The position numbers and the translations under genes are program-made. Below are positions 9,548 to 20,031 of a DNA stretch of 38,657 nucleotides, piece by piece. The stretch covers positions 6,499-45,155 of the forward strand of contig NW_005178477.1 of NCBI RefSeq assembly GCF_000350225.1, written 5' to 3'. Positions within the stretch are counted from its first letter, which is position 1. Each line of letters starts with the position of its first letter. This DNA is from Chondrus crispus (lineage: Eukaryota; Rhodophyta; Florideophyceae; Gigartinales; Gigartinaceae). The notes beneath the pieces are model-generated. The model was given only the letters and a program-made list of their open reading frames with translations, had not been told where the DNA came from and made no database searches.

Positions 9548-10156
9548 TGTCGTGAACTGAGGGGGAAGGGTGGGATCCCCCTCTGGCAGAGCGCGCGCGT
9601 TCGGGGGGGCGCGTGTAGAGGATTATCGGGAGAGCACCCGTAAGGGACCGGTACGGGGCCGGGCGTGAAGCGCAGTAGGGAAAGTAAGGGAAAAAGTGGG
9701 GGAAGTAGAGCCCAGGAGGGGCGGAGCGGTAGGGACAGCTGTCGTGCGGAGAGCCGGGCGTAGCGGGACGGCGCGCGCGGTAGAGATAGGTGAGAATCGG
9801 GACGTAGATGGCTCGCAGGGTACCGTCGTAGGACGGGGACCGACGCGAGGCTACGACTCCGTTCCAGAAACCCGAGTTGTAGACCCAAAGCTTCGTGAGA
9901 ATTTACTTAGGGTCGGTCGTCGGAGCTATAATTAATTAAACTAAAAACTACTAAATTAAAACGACGGCGGCGACGGCCGGAGAAACTCCTCTTGGGGAGG
10001 TATGACAACCATTACACGTGGGGAATGACACCTGGATACAGGGGCCTTGATGCCGGGTTAGACGTGGCGTGAGGTACACGTGTGCCCCGGAGAAGGAGTC
10101 GCGCTGGACGGAGACAGGTGTACCGAGCAAAAGATGAGGTGTGTCAGTGCACTACA
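9548..10156 (-). repeat. 5' LTR of element B (609 bp)
   Basis: The termini are tgtcgtgaactga at the left and, as reverse complement, tgtagtgcactga at the right. They begin 3 nt from the primer-binding site. An AT-rich stretch near 9930-9960 (ctataattaattaaac) and two CACGTG boxes (10015-10020 and 10077-10082) lie in the sense-upstream half and look like promoter parts. With only one copy visible, the outer edge rests on the terminal inverted repeat and the composition change. Confidence 0.65.
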
Positions 10157-11340
10157 ATGAACGGCAGCGTAAGCTCCCTATTGAAAACCGGAGTATCAGT
10201 TTAATATCATGCCATAGTTTGGAAACACAGAAATAGTATGTTGCGTCTTTCTAGACCTGGCAGAATGCCAAATTAATGTGGCATCCACATATTCTTTTTG
10301 CTCATTAGCAGAGCCCCGTACTTTATAAGAAGCGTTGTTCCACGCGCCCGGTATGACAAATGATGAAATAGAGGCTCTGAGAGCAGGGGGGAAGTTCAGT
10401 GCGTAAGCTGACAAAAAACCTCCTGAAGTAACGGAAAAAGTCGGACACTTTCGTGACCGGTCACGACGAAGAAGGAGTCACAGCATTCAGGTATGTGAAA
10501 AAGGCCTGAAACAGTAGCTTGTAGCCAACGACACGAGAGAGTGTCTTGCCTGGTTCATCGGAGAAAACACGCGTTTTCTGGGGTTCTTTCGCAGGGGGTA
10601 CATTTTCCCGACATAAGGCTTATCGGGATTTCGGGTACCTCGAGAAGAACCCCATTTCAAAGCGATTTTCGCCCCAACTTTCCCCTTTTTCATTATTCTC
10701 GCATTGTTAACAAAGTCTTGGATTCATTCCCATGCCTGTATCTGTATTTTTGAGTGAATTAATCATGACTGGGTGTCGGCAAGATCGAAACAACCTTCAA
10801 TGAGTAGAATAGGTCCCACTTCATACGATCACAGACATGTTCTTCCACATTCCTTCATTCTCTGTAAATTGTACAAAGTACAACATTAGAGGTAAGTTTT
10901 CTCGAATACTGAAAGACTTCTGATTCAGAAAGGAAACAAATCTACTGGCAAGCGCACACATTCTGATACAAAGCGTTTATAAATCACAAACCCGTCCCAC
11001 ATCTCTCAGGATCCTATTGCGTCTATATTCAGCAGTGTTGGCCTGAAACTTGCTTGTGACGCAACTAAGATGTCTATCCATCTGAATAAAACAGCCGCTC
11101 ATATCATTTACCAAAAGAAAGAAAACGTAAACCCGAACCCTACTCAACTTTAGCAGGCAACCTAAGCTCTTTATTGTCGGTTTCTGAAAAGGGCTTTGAT
11201 TATCACCAAAGTATCCTTCTTGGAAGAATTCCTTCTGCATGTTGAAGGGCTCGTTCGAAGTGATATCTCCAGGACCAAAGTTTCAAAGCGTCACATAGGC
11301 TGCTTTAAAAGTCTTTCAAACACAGAACTGCAGTGGCAAC
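10157..11340. other. AT-richer DNA with no recognisable gene
   Basis: Open frames of up to 87 codons occur on the minus strand (10196-10414, 10487-10693, 10977-11240), but none shows a recognisable motif. No terminal repeats were seen. It may be old unique DNA or decayed transposon sequence. Confidence 0.4.
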
Positions 11341-11369
11341 ATTTCGTCGCAGTGCCACAGGTACTTCAG

Positions 11370-11560
11370 TGAATGCTATTTCTGTGAATGTGCACAAACT
11401 TCTACGAATGTGATTTCTGTGAATGTTCACAACCGTTTGTGAATGTGATTTCTGTGAATGTTCACAAACTTCTGACAATTTGATATCTGTGAATGTTCAC
11501 ACACACGAAATGTGTGAACAATCACAGACATTTCAAATTCACATGTTCACTGGCACCCTA
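11370..11560. repeat. 35-bp palindromic tandem repeat array with inverted tail
   Basis: About four head-to-tail copies of a 35-bp unit run from 11370 to about 11505; the core is GAATGTGATTTCTGTGAATG followed by TTCACAAAC. Each copy holds the near-palindrome TGTGAATGTTCACA. The last 50 bp (11509-11555) repeat the core in reverse orientation, ending ttcactggcacc, which mirrors the agtgccac...cagtgaatg entering the array. The whole therefore looks like a small inverted-repeat element. Confidence 0.6.
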
Positions 11561-12191
11561 AAGACATGACGTATTCTAGAAGCTGGAAAATCTTTCGCTT
11601 TGCTACAACAAGCATGCTTGAGAGCGCAGGATAATCTCTCGATAAATCAGATAGATGAGAAAAGTTCTTCTATCATTCTCAACCGTGACCTATATTTGTC
11701 GCCCATACTAACCTAAGTTCCACTACAATATTTCCGAGGTTTCAATGAGCTGCACGCTTCTTCGGATATGGCGTAGTTAAATAGTTCGTTGATACATGAC
11801 TACAGACCTTCTGTTCATAGCACTGGCACCAAAGTCAAAAATCGAGAATATGACTATCCGAAAGAGGAGAAGTGTGGCATGGTGGCACAGAGGGCAAAGA
11901 GGGCTGGAAGCCTGACTCACCTTCGACCAAGTCAGACAAACAGGCTTTTTTCTTTTCAATTACCACCTTCGAAAAGAGCGAAGGAAGGCGACAATTTTGG
12001 GTAGGTCCCCCTTGCCGCCCACGAGACTTGTGAACCATTCTACGCTTGGTCCATGTATAGATTCGTTCGACATATATATTTTAGATAGACTATATCATTA
12101 TTATTATTTTCATGACCCCGGCCTTGTCATCCGCCATGCTGGATGTTGTTAAAGTCATGAAGACTCCGTTCAAAGAAACGGGCAATCGTAC
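11561..12191. other. Stretch without a recognisable gene
   Basis: Frames of 60-71 codons overlap on both strands at 11777-12038 but have no family signature. The end nearest 12191 would be intron or downstream sequence of the MED22-like first half. Confidence 0.4.
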
Positions 12192-12314
12192 CCGAAACAC
12201 GTTCAGCGCCTTCGTGACTTCATCGTCCAAGCGCTGGTTGTACGCTGCCCGAACTTCCTCGGAGGATTGCGTGCAGCGCCCCGCGGTCGTTCCCTGCGCT
12301 GGTTGGGATGACAT
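12192..12314 (-). pseudogene. MED22: MED22-like N-terminal half, inverted relative to its C-terminal half
   Basis: From the ATG at 12314 this reads 41 residues, including SEEVRAAYNQRLDDEVTKAL. This fits the first helix of Mediator subunit 22 (Surf5), whose family pattern is YNxRLxDDxxxxxxNF. After the Arg at 12192 the sequence gives GTACGA and similarity stops, so 12192/12191 may be a splice donor. MED22 belongs to the head module of Mediator, which links regulators to RNA polymerase II. The continuation expected on this strand was not found; a matching C-terminal half lies 320 bp away on the other strand. The identification rests on short similarity. Confidence 0.42.
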
Positions 12315-12639
12315 TGCGCTTAGAACAATGGTTAGTTGAAATTCTGTGGCGCAGGTGTGCAACGGAATGTTTGCTACTTGCCAATATAGGGTTCCCGAAT
12401 GCCTTCTGCCGTAAGCTAGACCGCCCTGTCCTGGTTAGAGAAAGGCGGGGTGGGGACGGGGGGTGGTAATTATCAGCCAGTGACAGAGCAAAAAATGTTT
12501 GATTTTTGCAAACCCTCAAAAACTTTTCCGAAAAACTAAAAAGCCGGACACAACAATATCTTCTACTGTAGTGCGCGCGGATGAAGTGTATTAGCTCTCT
12601 TGTTCGCTGGTTTTGTCTCCATTTTGGGTCGGATGTGGT

Positions 12640-12955
12640 CAGCTGCTGTGGGATTCAAGACAAGGCTACCAATGCGCGGACCGATTTCCAGTCCCAGGTG
12701 GAACTGGCGAACTTAGCAAAAGCGGCCGATGAGCTTCTGCGTTTGGTTTCGGGGTTGAAAATTGCTGTCACTGTACAGGAATTTATAGAAAGGAATAGAA
12801 AATGTGTGTTCATGCGCAGCGTTTACGACGGAGGGATTCGCCACTCGTTGAATGACATGGGGGAGTTGCTCGGGAATGTGTCAAACGCACTCTCCAAACT
12901 GGAGAATCACTATTACGCGTCGACGACGCGGTGGGTGAGCAACGTTCCGGAGTAG
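12640..12955 (+). pseudogene. MED22: MED22-like C-terminal half
   Basis: The open frame 12581-12955 (124 codons from its ATG) matches the MED22 pattern from about 12650 onward: a helix with AKAADELLRLVSGLK, corresponding to the family's VRAGESLMKLVSDLK, and an ending LSKLENHYYAS, corresponding to LYELEEEYYSS. The first 20 or so residues do not fit and probably come from intron or other sequence; a possible splice acceptor (ggtcag) lies at about 12638. The N-terminal half is on the opposite strand at 12192-12314. The frame could still be expressed if the start at 12581 is used, but it would lack the first helix. Confidence 0.5.
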
Positions 12956-13590
12956 CCTTTGTGCCGGGGTTGTACTATTAGCGGACGGCTAACATGTCCG
13001 GCAGTTTACGCGGGACGCGTACATGACAGATAGGTCAGGCCGTGAATCGTCGACGAGACCACATGTTATCATAGCGAATGCCACGACGACAATTCTGAGC
13101 AAAATGAATAAGGTGCGTCATGAATAGACCCTCAGAACTATCGAGGGTCCTTGTTCTTCCGCTTCTCACGTAGAAGAGAACAGGAGATCGTTTCATTTTG
13201 GCATATGGGGATATGGCACCCAAGTAGCTGCGAAGGGATTGGAACGCTCCCCCTCCTCACGGGAGAAAGAGATACTGTAAGAGGGGGTCGGTGTGCAAAG
13301 TGGCCCTGTGATGAGCGAAAAATCATATTCTAAATGACGATGCCCTAGCGAGCCAGCTATTCTACTACGTCTATGTTTTGCAGGCAGATTTAGGATTTTC
13401 TAACTGACAGAAAGAGCAGAACTGAAAACAGAGCTTAAAAATGTTTTCATCAGTCAGGAGTCACATCTCCATGAACCGGTCTCACTACCAACTTGTTTTG
13501 CGTGGGCGATGTAGTCTTCTACATTTGAAAAACAAGGCAACTGTTTCGGTGAGCAGTCGTTGTAAGCAAAGCAGTAGTTCATGTATGCAT
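12956..13590. other. Stretch without a recognisable gene
   Basis: Open frames of 60-62 codons at 13035-13333 on both strands have no family signature. No repeat or RNA gene was seen. Confidence 0.4.
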
Positions 13591-13599
13591 TTTGGCCAG

Positions 13600-14540
13600 T
13601 CATCTGCACTTTCTCCATGATATTGTCATCCCGGAGGCCGAGTGAGCGATATAGTTGTACCGATCACGCTTAATTGAGTGCCCTGAGTACATGACTAAGT
13701 CTGCAGGCCCAATCCCAATTCGAGCCAACCTATCCCTGAAAAATGTTACAAACTTCACGGAAGTTAGTGGTCTGGACGTCATAGCTTAACACCAGCCTTT
13801 GTTTCTGATATATCGCAAAACAACGGCCCTGGAGCCGGTCCCCGAATCCCTAGTCAGGTGAAAAGTGCGACAAACGGATCCATGTAAAGTGAATGTCGTA
13901 AAGCAGTATTTCCAGGCCACTCTTCTAGTGTGTAGTTTCGTTGCACCGTACAGTTCTTAATTGCTTCGGTAATCGTAAGAACAACATCTGTAGAAGTAAC
14001 TGAAATGTGCTCAACCTTGATTTTGCTGACCTCGTCGAATCTCAGTCCGAGATGAATACCGAGAACTAAGATTGCGTGCCGTTGGCAGTCCCTGACATGA
14101 TTACTGCTTTTCGTATCTGGGAAAGCAAACCAGAACCTTTCCGCATGATCACAAAATTATGGCTGCAGTTACAGGGCGTGCTTTTAGAGCAACGTTCCCC
14201 AATCTGGCCAAGTTAACTCTATGCGCACGGCGCAAAGAGCTGATGTCTGGATTTCCGTTCAACGGATTGCCATGCGCTTGGTTGGTTGTATAGTTGATAG
14301 TCCAGTTTCCTGTGTGGCCGTGCTCCGAATAAACAATCCTGAGACCCTGGACGATAGCTCCCATGGCATCATCATGCAGTGCAAGAGGCGTTCCAAATTT
14401 GCAGTACTGGGAAATGAGGTTTAGAACTAGTTTCGAAGATTGATGATCGACACCAAGCGGATCGCGAGCGTCGTGAACACCAGCGAAATTTTTGTAGGAG
14501 CTTTCGCGCTCTTTTCACGTTCGAAAGTGTCGATTTGCTG
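13600..14540 (-). pseudogene. Tyrosine recombinase (phage-integrase fold) pseudogene
   Basis: Read from about 14540 down, one frame gives an N-terminal SAM-like region (DPLGVDHQSSKLVLNLISQY, then GLRIVYSEHGHTGNWT and GNPLNGNPDISSLRRAH). After a frameshift near 14150 the catalytic half follows: LGIHLGLRFDEVSKIKVEHI, carrying the first catalytic Arg, and EWPGNTALRH. At least one stop (TGA near 13850) and another frame change come before the last piece at 13782-13600, with LARIGIGP and YSGHSIKRD. That last motif is the HxxR box with Lys where the catalytic Arg is expected. Such genes occur in Crypton-type and related eukaryotic YR elements. It is broken and inactive. The exact family is not known to me. 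Confidence 0.6.
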
Positions 14541-14831
14541 GACGCAGAAGATATGAGCTGATGCCGATCCAGAAGGGGCTGCTTCGTAAACGGGGAGGTG
14601 GTTCTTGCACCGCGACCTGGATGCTTACCCATTGATTATTCTCCACACAAAACGGTGAACGCGGGAAACGAACTTCGCGTGGGATGCACACGGTGCGCTG
14701 CAGATAGTACACAGGAGCGATATAATTGTGAGGAGAAGGGATGCTGCACAGGTGCTTGCCAATTGGTTGGGGTGGGCGGCCTGGGCGATGACGGCGGGGC
14801 GCATGCAGACGGACAGCCGAGTGCCCGGCCT

Positions 14832-14878
14832 TGGTGAAAATTCACATAGTAGAACTGGTTTGTAAAGTTTCACAAAAC
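14832..14878. repeat. Left remnant of the 56-bp palindromic array
   Basis: This partial unit (ggtgaaaattcacatag and onward, ending aagtttcacaaaac) matches the units at 27925-28316 and abuts the left LTR of element C. It is closest to the third right-hand unit, which shares gaaaattcac and tagaactgg. It shows that element C inserted into the array. Confidence 0.85.
14874..14878. repeat. Target-site duplication of element C, left copy (aaaac)
   Basis: The 5 bp aaaac directly precede the left LTR, and the same 5 bp follow the right LTR at 27922-27926. Five-base duplications are normal for Ty3/Gypsy integration. Confidence 0.85.
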
Positions 14879-15943
14879 TGTAGTGCAATGTGCCTGGCAG
14901 GCCGCGAGCACAGTCCGACGGTCAAACAAAAAGAAGAAAAACAGCAACAGAAACAACCACTGCCGATGGCACGCGCTACGGAGCGTTCCAGACTCCCTTT
15001 CCCCTTGTGTGGGCTTGCGGGCCACGGTAGCTCAACTCCGGCCGGGGGGTGAGGAAAGATGCCAGGCCCGGGAGGATAATGGTGGTAGAGACTTGTGAAG
15101 ACTTGAGTGCTCGGCGAGTGCGGGTTGGGCTTGTGTACGAGAATGTAACCGCGGTTCGCTGGGTTGTAAGGCCAATGCTCGACGAGCGTCTTCAGCACCT
15201 TGTATATAATTCAAGGTCTTCGACGGGGGCTTGATTAGCACTACCCGACGGGAACGTAACTATGTAGCAACGCTACGACCAAGATGTTGCCCGATGGCAA
15301 AACACCGACACCAATGCGATCGCAATCGCGGTTGGTGGTACTCACACTGTCTTGTATAATAAGACCTTCGAAGAAGGCGTCGTTGCAACAGCCTTCCGAC
15401 GGAACAGGACACTGTACCAGCGCTACGACCTACGTGCAGCCCGATGGCTATCACACCAACACCGGATCGGTCGCGACCGACTCCAATGGAACCAACACAA
15501 TTAAGGGAAAAATAGATGTAGAGATAGAAAAGGATACGGATAAGAGATAGAAAAGGTAAAAAGGATAAGGAAAAGGGGGACCCCGAGCAATAGAGGATGT
15601 CGTTAGCAGCGTAGAAGGGAAGCACGTCGGGTGAACGGAAGCGGTCTTCGACGAAGGCAAGATCTAACTCCGGCAACTCGGGTTACCTTTACTGACTTGG
15701 TGGTCAGCGGGCTAAGGTATATATCGCTCAGCCGGAGACACTACAGTAGCTCGCGGCGCTAGATCCTAGATGTAATCTAATGTCAGCAAAATTAATGCCA
15801 ACTAATTAACTAAATAAAATAAAATAATTAAAAATTAAAACTGTGCAATTATTCACACGTGTGTCCCCCAACCCGGACTACTTGTCATATCCAATTATTT
15901 TCCTTTCGTTCCAACCCCATGTAGAGCCCATTATTGCACTACA
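14879..15943 (-). repeat. 3' LTR of element C
   Basis: It begins tgtagtgcaat and ends attgcactaca, a perfect 11-bp terminal inverted repeat. In the sense direction it carries CACGTG (15856-15861) upstream of an AT-rich stretch (about 15798-15840) and a TATATAT box (15718-15724), a plausible promoter. Compared with the other LTR, about eight differences lie in the first 175 bp (the sense-downstream, U5 side) and about three near 15710-15750; none was seen between. Minus-strand frames inside it are not genes. Confidence 0.93.
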
Positions 15944-15945
15944 TA

Positions 15946-15955
15946 TCCCCCTTCT
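15946..15955 (-). promoter_or_regulatory. Polypurine tract of element C
   Basis: In sense this reads agaaggggga, two bases before the 3' LTR. This is the expected place and composition for the plus-strand primer of reverse transcription. Confidence 0.7.
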
Positions 15956-18900
15956 GAGCGCCCTTGTAAGGCGCCAAGCCATCGTATAATCTCCTGCCGT
16001 CCCTTACCGTGTTTCCCAACCGTCAATCACTCTGTGCGGCGTTCTGGCAAGGGTAAGACGAAAACACCATACTTCCTTCTCAGTCGGAACACTCGGACGA
16101 TAGTGCCACCCGTAAACGTCCGGGTGTGGGCTTTCCTCGCAAGTCCGAAGTGCCCCGGGGTCTTCCTTTCATACTCCGTCTACCCACTGTTATCTTCAAC
16201 TTTCTCCTCTTTTGCATTTTTCTGATGATGCCGCCGTCCGTCTCCGGTCAAGCTATTTCGGAGCCCGGGGGTTCCCTCTCAAGAGCGGAGCCCCTGGCTC
16301 CCTCGTCCTCTAGTCCGTGCCCTGACGACACTGTAGACGTCCCCTACGACTTCCCTCATCTTCATTCCTCAATTTTCTCCTCTTTTCTATTGCGTTCTCC
16401 TCCTCCTATCCTCGATGTGCGTCCCCCTTTCCTCGTCTTCATTCCTCAATTTCCTCCTCCTTTCTCGCACATCGGGCATCCTCGAAAACGTCATCAAAAC
16501 CACCTACCACGGCTGCTTGGCAGCCTATTTACATCCTTGTTGACAGCACCAACCAATTCCATAGCAGGGGTCCTGACTCCTCATGAATCACCGGACCGGT
16601 GAACTGTGTCGATACACAACGTAATTAGACATCTTTGTCCATTAGAGCACTCCGTTCCCCCCTCCCTCAGTCCGTGCTTCAGTTTCAGGCAATAGCCGTA
16701 CACGAAAAAAATTGCAAGAACTGCGAACACGGTCAACAACTCAATCCGTTTTGCCTTTCGTCTATTTCGGCTGTCGGGACGGTGATCGACCTAAATTTTT
16801 GGTCTTCCACGATGGCCCTTCCTTCTTTCAACGCGTCCTGCAATTCCTTCCTCTGGATAATGACGACGTCCATCCGTCCTCGGTGCTCCTTAGGGGGAAG
16901 ATTATTGTCAATTAAATCCGACAAGACGAGGGGGGTTGCGACATCAAAATAAAATAACGTATGGGTCGTCGCCGTCGGGACGCTCGAACCCTCCGGTCCA
17001 GCTTGGCCGCTTCGTCCTTCAACACGAATGGGGTCCACTGCCCAACCCCTACGATATCAGAGGACCATTTCGCTCTTCATCGCCTTCAAAAGTCACGCGA
17101 ATTTTGTAAAAATATTTGACACGTTCATCTCCATGTTTTCGTTCCTCTTCCAACTCACTGGGGTTGTCTCAGCCGGCTTCTGCCTTTCCGCACCTGCCGT
17201 ATCGTAAAATTCTTCCACTCAGTTTTTCTCGGTCCCCGTGGTTCGAGGGCTATTACTGTGCGCGGCATCAAGTGTTTCCGTTTCGCGATGCAGGTTATCT
17301 CGTCGATTCGCGTTCCCCCCTCGCGACCGGGATGGTTCTACGCTCCGATCAGCGTCTCTATGCTTACATAAATTTACAAAGGCGCATCGAGGCAGGTATC
17401 GCCTCGTGACGCGTCTGCCCTCGGCGAGGACTGTAGTTCTCGGTACAGACTGTCGCGAAATTAAACCATCTGGGGGTGTATGACAAGGGAGAATCCTGTA
17501 CGTAGAGCGACGTCGTCATGTCGGTACTTAAGTATGATCCCTTCATTCTTGTCGTTGCCTTGGACTGTTGTTGACGGGGGTCGACGCTTGTCGATCTCAC
17601 GAGCCATTGACACCTTGGTCTGGATGATCCCTGCATCGTTCGTACAGTTGCGAAACAGTCCCCTCCGGTCACAATTATGGTCTTAGCTGTCTTCGTTTTC
17701 CCGTTGCTTCTGCCATTATTTGGCGAAGCTCCGATGTAAGGTCGTGCCCTCGACCAATCCAAGAAAAATAAAAGGTAGGGAGAAGGAGAAGAAGGCAGCG
17801 CCTTCATTATGCGCAACAGCGCGCACGCGCACTCGCTCCTGAGCCCTTCCTGAAAGACGCGGGGCTAGGACCTCGTCCTTTCTTTTTCGTGGACGTCCTT
17901 CTCCTCGGAGTACGTCTGTGATCCTCATAAATAAGCGCTCACAAGAGTGGCGAGTGCCAGGTGGGCGAGAAAAAAGAAAGGGGGGTCTTTGTCGAGCTCT
18001 TCCCCTTTTGGGTGCTGTGGTTTGCCGGGGGATCGGCGGTTGTGGCTTGTGCCAACGAACAGGCATGATATCTCGCGGCGACCATGACTTCCCTAATTCT
18101 TGTTAATATTTTCAAACGGTGCTTCGCACCTCCTTTCTCGTGCTCTGGCATGTCGCGCGCTCTCGGTACCAAGTCAAAGTAGCTTCTCAGTTCTCATTTC
18201 ATCATCGTTTGTCTGGTGTTCTTTTCTCGAGTGTGAGGTTCCAGAATTGATTCTCGTTACCGAAGGCGCGTCGACCTTCTTCCTGGGGTCTTCATCCAAG
18301 CTCTTCTTCCCGTGACTTCCTACCATCCCCTTCATATCCTCGATCGATACGATCTATCAAGTACGTACTCACTACACAGCGCGCGACCCTCTTTTTGCAT
18401 AGCCCAGAGGGCGTGTATTGCCAATGGGGTCCATGATTCCGGAGGAGAGCTCATCTGGGGGCCGTCACGGAAGCAGAGTGCATAAGCTTTCTTTAAGGAT
18501 TGTCATAATTTTCCCATTGGGATCCCGCGAAGACGCGCTTGCGTCCGATCCCCAGGTGATATAGGGGAGATGCGAAGACAGAAAAAATAATAAAACTAGT
18601 AGGGGCTGTGTCGGTACGCTTTTTTCAAGCCAATATCGAGGGTCTCAATGAAACCTGCACCAGGCCCTCATCGGGGGTTCGAACTCCCTTTCTCGAATCT
18701 GACTCCTTCTCCCAAGGAGCTGACGATATTATTCGTCTCACGTAGAGTAACCCCAAAACAAAACAAAAAAATCGACAAAGACACAGTACCCTGTTCGCGT
18801 ATACGGTGAACCTTGCTCCGACCTGTCTTCATCAGTTGAGAGCTTAGCTCCGTGAAGGTTTCACCCCATGGGGCCATTAGAATTACGTGTCTCGTCAGTG

Positions 18901-20031
18901 CCTTCTGCTCGGCAAAGGAAAAATAATAAGTAAAGAGAATCGTCGCGAACGCAAATTCGTGTACAAGGTCAGGGGACATCCTTCATGATCTCCGACGCAT
19001 CCTTCCGCGACATCGGCCATACTGTTCGCTTGGTGTTCTTGTACGAACCTCGCTCGTCCTTCGCGACTCATTGCGCGCATCCCCACGGGGGGTTTCTTCT
19101 CTGTTTTCAATTGAACGCCTTGTTTCGAATCGTGGGTCTACTGTAGGGCTTCCCTTCTCGCTGACGTTGCAATCGGCCCCTTCTTGGTCCTCGTAGGTTC
19201 TTTTGATCGACCTCCGCAGTGCGGGGTCGTGTCCTTGACAACACAGAGTATAATAATAACTAAAACAGAACAATGACAAAACCGAAAAGAAGAAAAGAAA
19301 AGAAATAAAGAAACAAGGAAACGACAGAGTTGAAGAGAAATCATGATGGGTAAGTGCTAAGTAGATCGCTCTGGAAAATAGGGCCGGTTGTGAGCGTCGA
19401 CGTCGGTCACTGCGGGGTGATTTCGTAGCCGCGTTCTTCTGAGGGTGGTCCCTATGGACGGGTCTTCGTGCTCGTCGAGCATGGGCAGTGTGTTAGCAGT
19501 GAGTGTGACGATCGGCTTCGTGTGAGGTCGGGTGGGGCTTAGCTGCGGGGCGACTTAGAATAGTTATGTCGCCGACTGTGGCAAACGACCACCACTTCGC
19601 GTGCGTACTGCAGCTGCAGTAATGTTTCCTGCTTTTTGATTATAATTTCGCAGCATGGCTGGAGTTCGAGCTCTGCCTTGCGTCGCTCGTTCAGCAGTTT
19701 GTTGTCGACACGCTTGTTTTTTTTTGATTACATCATACCCCACGCGGGCGGATCGCCTGTTCGAAACGTCATTTCTCGTGCGTATTGCGGTGAGGCATGT
19801 TCGCATTTTCCGGGAGGCTCAATGCCTCATCCAAGGATACAGTTTCGCTTTTCTGCCTTGCTCTCCTTTCCTTCAAACTCTTTATTTGCGAACCTCGTAG
19901 ATGCGTTCCTTCCTCGAAGTTCTGATCTCTCTGTTGTTTCTAACCTACTAATTCTATTTGCGATGCCTATCCCGGTTGTGCGTGCGACGCTAGCTAGGGT
20001 AAGGGTAGCGTTTTCCTTCGGAAATATGTGA
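15956..20031 (-). other. Long untranslated 3' internal region of element C
   Basis: About 4.1 kb lie between the pol stop and the polypurine tract. No intact gene was found. A pyrimidine-rich, internally repetitive part lies at 16340-16470 (cttcattcctcaatttt-type repeats); the frame at 16126-16602 there is low complexity. On the sense strand, protein-like islands occur at 17038-16733 (a stretch with KEHRGRMDVVIIQRKELQD) and at 19279-18780, the latter broken by AT/pyrimidine-rich segments with splice-like ends. They match no family I recognise and may be remains of an extra gene or captured host sequence. Confidence 0.5.

Larger units (their letters stand above)
9271..10156 (-). mobile_element. 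Element B: 5' end of a second LTR retrotransposon, interrupted by A
   Basis: In sense order there is an LTR (10156-9548), a 3-nt spacer, the same 18-nt primer-binding site (9544-9527) and 256 bp of leader (9526-9271) that stops where element A begins. The rest of B is expected left of A, outside the window. Base composition drops sharply to AT-richer DNA just after 10156, which supports that boundary. Minus-strand frames of 61-82 codons cross the leader but resemble no known protein. Confidence 0.72.

Noticed and set aside
10977..11240. 87-codon minus frame in AT-richer DNA
   Set aside because: No recognisable motif or neighbours; cannot be told from chance.
12112..12339. 75-codon plus-strand frame
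   Set aside because: Antisense to the MED22-like N-terminal half, which fits a family pattern better.
14625..14888. 87-codon minus frame resembling a signal-peptide protein
   Set aside because: It starts inside the LTR of element C and runs across the insertion boundary, so it is a chance frame.
15010..15050. tRNA D-arm-like ggtagctcaactccgg in the LTR
   Set aside because: No anticodon or T arm follows; also present in both LTR copies as plain LTR sequence.
15260..15676. 138-codon minus frame in the LTR, identical at 27238-27654
   Set aside because: Identical only because both LTRs are copies; hydrophobic/low-complexity and no family match.
16126..16602. 158-codon plus-strand frame in the 3' region of element C
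   Set aside because: Pro/Ser/Phe-rich translation of pyrimidine-rich repeats, antisense to the element.
18600..18700. tRNA-like T-arm (gggggttcgaactccc)
   Set aside because: No matching acceptor, D or anticodon arms upstream; stem pairing is poor.
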